NCBI GenBank assembly: GCA_964496975.1
Contig: CAZCBN010000132.1
Location: 1 to 8,852, forward strand
DNA from: CAZCBN01 sp964496975
GTDB taxonomy: Bacteria > Planctomycetota > Phycisphaerae > Phycisphaerales > UBA1924
Length of the DNA: 8,852 bases
Reading direction: 5' to 3'
The translations under genes and the position numbers were made by a program. The notes under the pieces were generated by a model that searched no databases, had not been told where the DNA came from, and saw only the letters and a list, made by a program, of their open reading frames with translations. Below are positions 1 to 6,733 of this stretch, in pieces (the first letter of the stretch is position 1; each line of letters begins with the position of its first letter).

Positions 1-2
1 CC

Positions 3-95
3 GCGGGCCACACCGCCAGCGCGATCGCCGCCGCCGCCGCGCCGCCGCGCGTCCGCCGCCGCGACCCCCGCAAACGCGGCCCCTCGCCCCACTGA
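3..95 (+). CDS. C-terminal end of an unidentified protein, truncated by the window edge
   Basis: Reading from base 3, thirty codons run to a TGA at 93-95. All but one of them (an AAA) end in G or C, the coding signature of this genome. The other two plus-strand frames place A and T in third positions. The peptide is an Ala-rich hydrophobic stretch followed by a basic tail (RVRRRDPRKRGPSPH), which would suit the end of a last membrane helix and a cytoplasmic tail. No family can be named from 30 residues. It points the same way as the nitroreductase gene that starts 156 bases later. The call rests only on codon composition and the stop, so it could be chance in such GC-rich DNA. Confidence 0.45.
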   Translation, partial: AGHTASAIAAAAAPPRVRRRDPRKRGPSPH

Positions 96-251
96 CGGCT
101 CCGTGCGCGCACGCGTGGCTATCGGCGGTCCCTCCGGGCCGGCTTCAAACCCCGCCCGCCCCCGCGTCGCGGGGGGAAGAATCCCACGCGGTGCCCAGTT
201 GCCCCGCAGGACCGCCCGCCGAGTCTCACGCCCCACCGAAAGCCCGCAACC
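96..251. other. Intergenic region upstream of the deiodinase-like gene
   Basis: This gap lies between the putative gene end at 95 and the ATG at 252. It holds a perfect GC palindrome at 159-175 but no recognisable -35/-10 pair. There is no good Shine-Dalgarno sequence ahead of 252; the nearest purine run is a weak GAAAG. A promoter must lie here or further left if the downstream gene is transcribed on its own, but none can be picked out by eye. Confidence 0.5.
159..175. repeat. Perfect GC-rich inverted repeat (possible hairpin)
   Basis: CCCCCGC pairs with GCGGGGG around a 3-base loop (GTC at 166-168), a 7-bp all-GC stem. On the plus strand the next bases are GAAGAAT, not a T run, and no T run follows on the minus strand either, so it does not meet the usual intrinsic-terminator pattern. 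It could still be a structured 5' leader element or a factor-assisted stop for the upstream gene. In DNA this GC-rich, a short palindrome may also be chance. Confidence 0.35.
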
Positions 252-965
252 ATGACGCCCACCGAACCCGGCCGCGCCACGCCCCCCCATACCGCCGCGG
301 CCTCCCCGCGGCCGGCGCCCTACCCGACCATCCCCCTGGTCCCGTTCCGGCCGGCGGTGGCTCCCGAGGCCGCGGCGCGGGCGTTCTTTGAGGTGGCCAA
401 CGCGCGGCGGACGGTGCGCGAGTTCAGCGACCGGCCGGTGAGCCGGGAGACCATCGAGTGGGTGCTCCGGGCCGGGGGCACCGCGCCGAGCGGGGCGCAC
501 AAGCAGCCGTGGCGGTTTGTCGCGGTGAGCAACCCGGAGGTGAAGCGCAAAATCCGCGCCGCGGCCGAGGCGGAGGAGCGGGAGTTTTACGAACGCCGGG
601 CGAGCGAGCGGTGGCTGACGGACCTCGCGCCTCTGGGCACGGACTCGAACAAGCCCTTCCTCGAGATCGCGCCGTGGGTGGTGGTGGTGTTTGCCCTGCG
701 TGAGACGGACGACGGTGGGCAGGTGTACTACCTGAACGAGAGCGTGGGGATCGCGGTGGGCATGCTGCTGCTCGCCGCGCACTCGGCGGGGCTCGCGACG
801 CTGACGCACACGCCCAGCCCGATGAAGTTTTTGAGCGACGTGCTCGGACGGCCCGCGCACGAGCGCGCGTACGTGGTCATCCCGATCGGGTACCCGGCCG
901 AGGGGTGCCGGGTGCCGGACCTTTCGCGCAAGCCGCTGTCGGAGACGTCGGTGTTCGTGGAGTGA
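252..965 (+). CDS. Iodotyrosine deiodinase-like flavoprotein (nitroreductase superfamily)
   Basis: This is a 237-residue FMN enzyme of the nitroreductase fold, in the branch containing iodotyrosine deiodinase (IYD), which reductively removes halogen from halotyrosines. Visible features are the FMN-binding RRTVREFS near residues 52-59, the family block GTAPSGAHKQPW at 76-87, and the substrate-lid residues E109, Y113 and K134. These keep the spacing I recall for human E157, Y161 and K182. T187 in the THTP motif fits the Thr that contacts flavin N5 in IYD. A C-terminal RPAHER...PIGYP...VPDLSRKPL block follows, and the distance from T187 to the end matches human IYD. There is no membrane anchor. 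Residues 1-26 are a Pro/Ala-rich extension. ATG 252 is chosen because the next Met is residue 171. No strong ribosome site is visible. The fold and branch are firm; substrate is inferred, and another halophenol or quinone is possible. Confidence 0.85.
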   Translation: MTPTEPGRATPPHTAAASPRPAPYPTIPLVPFRPAVAPEAAARAFFEVANARRTVREFSDRPVSRETIEWVLRAGGTAPSGAHKQPWRFVAVSNPEVKRKIRAAAEAEEREFYERRASERWLTDLAPLGTDSNKPFLEIAPWVVVVFALRETDDGGQVYYLNESVGIAVGMLLLAAHSAGLATLTHTPSPMKFLSDVLGRPAHERAYVVIPIGYPAEGCRVPDLSRKPLSETSVFVE

Positions 966-1009
966 CGCCGCGTGGGCGCGCGGGGGCCGGCGCTGGGCGG
1001 GGGCGTCGA
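966..1009. other. Convergent intergenic gap
   Basis: Forty-four bases separate the stop codons of the deiodinase-like gene and the permease gene, which face each other. The sequence is almost entirely G and C. I see no hairpin followed by a T run on either strand, so no intrinsic terminator can be annotated although two transcripts should end here. Confidence 0.6.
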
Positions 1010-3072
1010 TCAGCTCGTGCGGCCGACCAGGCGGTTGAAGCGCCACGACGCGAGCATCACGGCGGCCACGCCGATGCTCGCGTGCAGGAGCGCCACGCCG
1101 AGGAACCAGAGGGTGGCGAGGTCGGCGTTGATCTCCTTTGCGCGGCCGACGAGCTCGTACGTGCCGGTCTCGTAGGGCAGGGCGCTGTCGACCACCGCGT
1201 CCACCGCGGAGAAGAGGTGGTACATGGGGTTCAGGTTCGCGAGCAGGTTGAGGAGGGGCTCGACGCGGCGGTTGCCGTAGGTCTCCATGGCCGCATCGAG
1301 CAGCGCGACAACGAGGATCAGCCCGCCCCAGAGGACGATCGCGAAGACGAAGTTCATGGCCCCCGCGACGGCGGCGCGGCGGAAGAGCATGCCCGCGGCG
1401 ACGCCGGTGCCGGCGAGCATGACGACGCACCCGCCCAAAATGATCGCCGCGTGGACGAGCAGCAGGGGCGCCACGCGGCCGAAGACGATGCAGAACGCCA
1501 GGTGCAGCACGATGAACGCCGGCACGAGCCAGAGCCGGCGCAGGTTGCCCAGCGCCTTGGCGACGAGGATCGCGGTGGGGCTGAGGGGTGTGGTGAGCAG
1601 CGTCTCCCACGTCTGGGCCTCGCGCTCGGCGCAGACGCCGGCGGCGGATGTGAGCGCGGCCTGGACGATGACCACGATCGCGGCGATGACGACGGCGGGG
1701 CCGACGATGTCGCCGTCGTTCATGCTGGCGCCGTACTCGCGGAAGGTGGGCCCGTAGATGACGAGATAGATGACGGCGGCGGTGAGGGCCATCGCGATCT
1801 TGGTCTTCAGCTTCGCGAGCATGGGCTGACGCAGCTCGCGCCAGAGCACGGGGCGGTCGCCCATGCGGCGCGACTCGCGGAAGACGAGGCGGGCGTCCTC
1901 CTCGCTCTCGGTGGGAAGGGGCTGGGCGTCGGGGGCCGGGGCGGGGTCGGGCGTGTGGTCGGGCGCGGGGTCGGCGGGTGCGTCGGACGCCGCAGCGGCG
2001 GCGGGGCCGGCGGGGGTCTTTGCGTCGGCGCCGCGCGTGGCACGCCGCCGCTTGGGCCGGGCGCCGAGCGACTCGCGGCGGATGGCGGCGCGCAGGGAGT
2101 TGGTCGCGAAGCAGGCGAAGAAGAAGGAGAGCGTGAGGGCCCAGGCCATCGACCCGAGGTAGACGGGGCGGATCAGGCCGAGGGTGCCGAACGCGACACC
2201 CGAGACCGCGGCCGCCGTGACGGTGACGAGCGCCGAGACGGGGGAGCTGGCGAGGATCACGTCTTGGCCGATCATGGCGGCGTCCAGCGGCAGGGCCCGC
2301 AGGGCGGGGAAGCGCGGCGCGAGATCGACGGAGGCGTACTCCAGCAGGCCGTTCCACGACAGCAGCGCGAGCGGCGGGCCGCCCATCGCGACGCCGAAGA
2401 TGAAGAGCGCGGCGAGGCTCGCCATCGAGGGCCGGTCCACGTTGGCCGAGCTCCAGATGCCCGAGGCGGCGCCGAGGGCGCCCGTCGCGAGGGTGAGGCC
2501 GACGGCGGCGAGCACGGGCTCCACCGGCAGGCCGCCGTAGACGCGGACGGCCAGCACGATCGGCAGTGCCCCGAGGACGAGGACGGCGACGGAGACGCCC
2601 GCGGCGGTGAGCTTGCCGAAGACGATCTGCCCCGCGGAGAGCGGGGAGGTGAGCAGCGCGGGCAGCGTGCGCTGGCGCCGCTCCAGCCCCAGGCTCGCCG
2701 AGGTGCTGGAGGGGGAGTAGAGGCAGACGATGCCGAAGAGCGCGGCGAGCGTGGCGAGCGCGATGGCGGGCGCAAGCGTCTGCGACGCCTGCAGCGTGGC
2801 GACGGCGCCGAGCGAGCGGGCGTCCACGAACGACCACTGGCCGGCGAAGGTGAGCGAGGCGATGCCCAGGGGGACGAGCACCGCGGCGGAGCGGACGGCG
2901 TAGGTGCCGAGCTTTCGCCCGGCGACGCGGATTTCTTTGTCAAAGACGGCGTTGAAGAAGAGCCGCCAGGGCGCGACGGCGAGCCGAAGCCCGCGGCGGG
3001 GCCGCCCGCGGGGCTCGCGGGCGGGGCGGGGGGGCGCTGGGGCGGCGGCCGGGGCGGGGGCGGGGGGCTCGC

Positions 3073-3076
<4 letters not shown>
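1010..3076 (-). CDS. Fused double ABC-2 type transporter permease
   Basis: This 688-residue membrane protein is the permease partner of the ATPase encoded just upstream. It contains two similar halves. Each begins with an amphipathic (D/W)(K/R)E(I/L)R segment (about residues 46-50 and 412-416) and has the ABC-2 motif E..xQxT...LLT(S/T)PLS, at 132-147 in half one and 486-499 in half two. Each half has about six hydrophobic segments: roughly 60-78, 101-121, 157-178, 186-206, 219-240 and 275-325, then 429-447, 460-480, 515-537, 540-563, 571-594 and 657-678. An Ala/Pro/Asp-rich linker (about 345-395) joins the halves, and the N-terminus is a Pro/Ala tail followed by Arg. The GTG start at 3076 overlaps the ATPase stop (GTGA), which supports coupling; the first internal Met is residue 218, inside the membrane region. 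A G-rich run lies 7 bases upstream. The permease call is firm; the substrate is unknown. Confidence 0.9.
1892..2029 (-). other. Low-complexity linker between permease halves
   Basis: This stretch encodes about residues 350-395 of the permease, a run dominated by Ala, Pro and Asp ending in SEED. It has no hydrophobic segment and sits exactly between the two similar membrane halves, as expected of a flexible cytoplasmic tether. The DNA shows short repeated GGTCGGGCG-type units that would favour slippage and length variation. Confidence 0.6.
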
Positions 3077-4007
<931 letters not shown>

Positions 4008-4011
<4 letters not shown>

Positions 4012-6620
4012 CGCGTAGCCCCCTCGGTGGTCTCGACGCTGCCCGGGTCTGTCTGCGGGTCGGCGTTGGCGGCGGGCAGCGGCAGGACGAGCCGCAGCGT
4101 CTCGGTGTGCAGGGTTGCGTCGGACTGCGGCGCGGCCGAGCCGTCCCACGCGGCCGGGGACGTGGACCGCGCGAGGCGGAGCGTCAGCACGGCGAAGCGC
4201 CCGCTGGCCAGCCGCGCCTCGATGGCGGCCTCGCGCGCGTCGGCGCGGGGGAATCGCTTCGCGGCCGTCCAGGCGATGTCAACTCTTGCGCGGTCGATGA
4301 CCGACGGAAGGTACCCGATCCGGACGGCATCGGCCCATGTGGACTCGGGGCCCTTCAGGTTGGTCTCGACGAACTGGTCGCGCACGTCGGGATCGGCCCA
4401 CGCCTGGATGACGAGGCCGCCCTCGGCGTCGACGCGGAGGTTCTGCGCGACTTCGTAGCGTCGCCCGGCCAGCTCAAGGACGGCGTCGGCCTCGGCGAGC
4501 GGGGGCAGGCCCGTGATCGCCACGGTGGGGCCGGCCTCAAGCCGCGCGGCGAGCGACAGGCCGCCCTCGGCCCGCATGGGCCCGTCGTCGAGCACGGTGC
4601 GAACGGTCCACTCGCGCTGCGCGACGGGCGCGGGGAGGGCGGTGCGTTCCACGCCCGCGGGCCCGGGGAGGGAGGCCTGGAAGAGCGCCGACCGCGGGCC
4701 CAGCCGGCCCGAGACATCGCCGTTGGAGCCCGTCACCGACACCGGGTGCGTCCACACGCCGCCTGTGGGCGTGCCCGCGGCGAAGATGTCCGACCGGCCC
4801 GCGAAGGTTGCGGTGACCCCGCTGCTCGCGTGGGCGAGTGCGCGGCCGTCGCGGGCGAAGACCACCTGCGACACCGCCGCGCGGCCCACGCGGTGCCGGT
4901 TGTCGCGCAGCAGCCCGGGCACGAAGGCGGCCGCCGTGCTCGCGAGCAGCGTCCAGCCGATCGCCGTCAGCCACGATCGGTGCCGCATGCGCAGGGCCTT
5001 CAGCACCAACGCGTCCACAGGCCCGACGGCCAACGCGAGCCCCGCGGCCACGATGACGACGGCGATGAACGGTTCGGCGCCCATGCGCGGGGCGTCGGCC
5101 GCCTCGTCGAGCAGCAACGACATGGCCTCCTGAGCGACCGGGGGGAATGGGCCCGACATGACCGCCGCGCCCCACCACACCGGGAAGGCGGGAGCCCGCG
5201 ACGAGACGCCCCGCAGCACCTCCGCCCACTGCCGCGCAAGCGGCGCGTCGCCCAGGTTGCCGTCCACCGAGCCCGGGTCGACCGCCACCACCGAGGCCCA
5301 GCCCAGCCCGACGGGACCGCGGGCCAGCAGCACCGTGCCGCGCGCACCACCGGAGGTCGCGGCGTCGGTGTCGATCTCGCGCGTGCCCTCGCCCTCGCCG
5401 GCCGCGGCCGATGCCACGGGCCACGCCGCGGTCCATCCGTCGCGCTCGCCGGCCTCGGTCAGCCGCAGACCGAGCCGCACCGTGGGCGGCGCCGCTCGCG
5501 CCGCCTCTTGCCCCGTCTCTTGCCCCGTCTCTGGTTGCTGGGCCAACGCCGCGGCCGACTCCGTCGCATCCTCCGCGTCCTCGCCCACGGGCGGCGGCGC
5601 GTCGCCCACGGGCGGCGGCGCGTCGCCCGCGGCGTCGGGCGTCTCCGCGTCGGCCGGTGGGTCGACGGTCTCGCCCATCGCGCGGCGCACCTCGACCGGC
5701 GCGAGCGGGGGCGGGGCGAGGACCTCCACCGGTGCGCGCCGGCCGTCGGTGGCCAGCATCGTCATCCACGCGGCGCCGGGGTCGTCGGCCAGGACCACGA
5801 GCCGCCCGCCGCGCTCGACCCAGCGTCGCAGCGGCTCGGCCCGTTCCGCGGGCAGTTTGACCAGCGTGGAGGCGCGGACGAGCACGCAGGCCACCGAGTC
5901 ATACCCCGTCCACGACAGCGGGAGCGCCTCGGCCGTGCCCACCACCTCGTTCGCCGAGGCGAGCGCGGCGAGGTCGATCTCCTCGGGCGTTCTGATCTCG
6001 GCGTCCGCGCCGGGCCTCTCCGGCGCCGCCGCGCCCCACCCGGCCCGCGCGCGGGCCAGGCTCATGCGCGACAGGTTGAGGAGCAGGGGCTCGTTCGCGG
6101 CCACCATCGGCGGCATCTGCATCTCGTCGGGCCGGGTCGACCGCGGCGCGTCCACGAGCAAGCGCCGCGCCAGGACCCGCCCGTTCTCGCCGATCAGCCG
6201 CACCGACACGCCGGCGTCGCCGAACCCGGGGCAGATGGAGGCCTCGAAGGTCGTCGCCTGCCCCGGCGTGGTCGACGCCGGCAGCACCACCGACATGGTC
6301 GAGCCGTCCGGCCCCGCCGTCGAGATCTCAAGCCGCTCACCCACCGCCGCGTCGGCGCCGGAGAGCGTGACGCGCACGGGCGTCCACCGCCCCGCGACGA
6401 CGAAGGGCCCGAGGCCCAGCGAGACGTCCATCGCGACGCCGCGCCGGGGCCCGCCGAGCGTCGACGCCCCCGTCGCCGCGGTCGGCCCCTGCCCGAGGGC
6501 CGGTGCCCCCGGCGCGAGCACCAGGGCGGCGGCGGCGATCGCCGCGGCCACGCGCCCACGCCGCGCGGCGGAGCGCCGGGGGCGACAGCGGCATCGCGGA
6601 CTGTTCATCCCCTCGTCCAT
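4008..6620 (-). CDS. Exported membrane protein, probable auxiliary subunit of the ABC system
   Basis: This 870-residue protein has no assigned function. Residues 1-45 look like a signal peptide: an Arg-rich start, a hydrophobic AAAIAAAALVLAPG core and an ALGQG cleavage region. Residues 65-155 are beta-rich (FVVAGRWTPVRVTLSG). Residues 230-300 look like a degenerate class I amidotransferase-like fold (YDSVACVLVRA, then LRRWVERGGRLVVLADD) with no catalytic Cys-His pair visible. A Pro/acidic repeat linker covers 320-375. Two membrane segments lie at about 517-540 and 551-570, around a GPVDALVLKALRMR motif (533-546) recurrent in large bacterial membrane proteins encoded beside ABC or VWA genes. 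The remainder is a beta-rich extracytoplasmic region. The start at 6620 has GGAG 6 bases upstream; a second ATG at 6608 would keep the signal peptide but has unworkable spacing. The stop overlaps the ATPase ATG, so the two are coupled. A GldG-like auxiliary role is inference. Confidence 0.8.
4019..4025 (-). promoter_or_regulatory. Ribosome binding site that fixes the ATPase start
   Basis: On the minus strand GAGGGGG stands 7 bases before the ATG at 4011, inside the last codons of the preceding gene. It is the best Shine-Dalgarno match in the block. It supports re-initiation at the ATGA overlap and argues against the longer frame beginning at 4149. Confidence 0.7.
5507..5530 (-). repeat. Tandem 12-base repeat, two copies
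   Basis: CTTGCCCCGTCT occurs twice in a row on the plus strand. On the coding strand it writes ETGQETGQ in the flexible linker of the 870-residue protein (about residues 365-372). It keeps the frame and falls in a region with no predicted fold. Confidence 0.8.
5581..5622 (-). repeat. Tandem 21-base repeat, two perfect copies
   Basis: A 21-base unit starting TCGCCCACGGGCGGCGGCG occurs at 5581-5601 and again at 5602-5622, with a third copy started at 5623. It encodes the seven-residue unit GDAPPPV twice (about residues 332-346), a proline-rich spacer between the amidotransferase-like region and the membrane block. The copies are identical at the DNA level, which points to recent duplication. 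Confidence 0.85.
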
Positions 6621-6733
6621 CGCTCGCTCCACGGCGTCCGCCTCCGACCGACATGTTGCCCGTCGCCCCACGCCGCTGCGGCGGGCTCTTGCCATTCTCC
6701 GGCAAGCCGCGGCGTTGGTTTCATCGCGCCCGC
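6621..6733 (-). other. Structured 113-base intergenic spacer within the minus-strand block
   Basis: This is the only sizeable gap in the minus-strand block. It contains an inverted repeat CTTGCC-7-GGCAAG (6688-6706), flanked by further complementary GCGG/CCGC, and a second small hairpin CGCCG-CTG-CGGCG (6671-6683). Neither is followed by a T run in the direction of transcription, so there is no standard intrinsic terminator and readthrough from the VWA gene is plausible. The structure could instead protect or process the mRNA and so alter the ratio of the genes on either side. An internal promoter cannot be excluded, although no clear -10 is seen. Confidence 0.4.
6627..6630 (-). promoter_or_regulatory. 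Shine-Dalgarno site deciding the start of the 870-residue gene
   Basis: GGAG on the minus strand lies 6 bases upstream of the ATG at 6620. The rival ATG four codons later (6608) has its only purine-rich run directly abutting the codon, which is too close to work. The site therefore favours 6620. Confidence 0.55.

Noticed and set aside
159..175. Intrinsic terminator
   Set aside because: The stem is good but no T run follows on either strand, so it is listed only as an inverted repeat.
191..391. A 66-codon plus-strand frame (GTG start) overlapping the start of the deiodinase-like gene
   Set aside because: Pro/Arg/Ala-only product in another frame of a recognised gene, without a ribosome site.
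4012..4149. Longer N-terminus for the ABC ATPase starting at 4149
   Set aside because: The extra 46 residues are Arg/Ala-rich junk overlapping the previous gene; the family start MIEITGL at 4011 has a strong ribosome site and an ATGA overlap.
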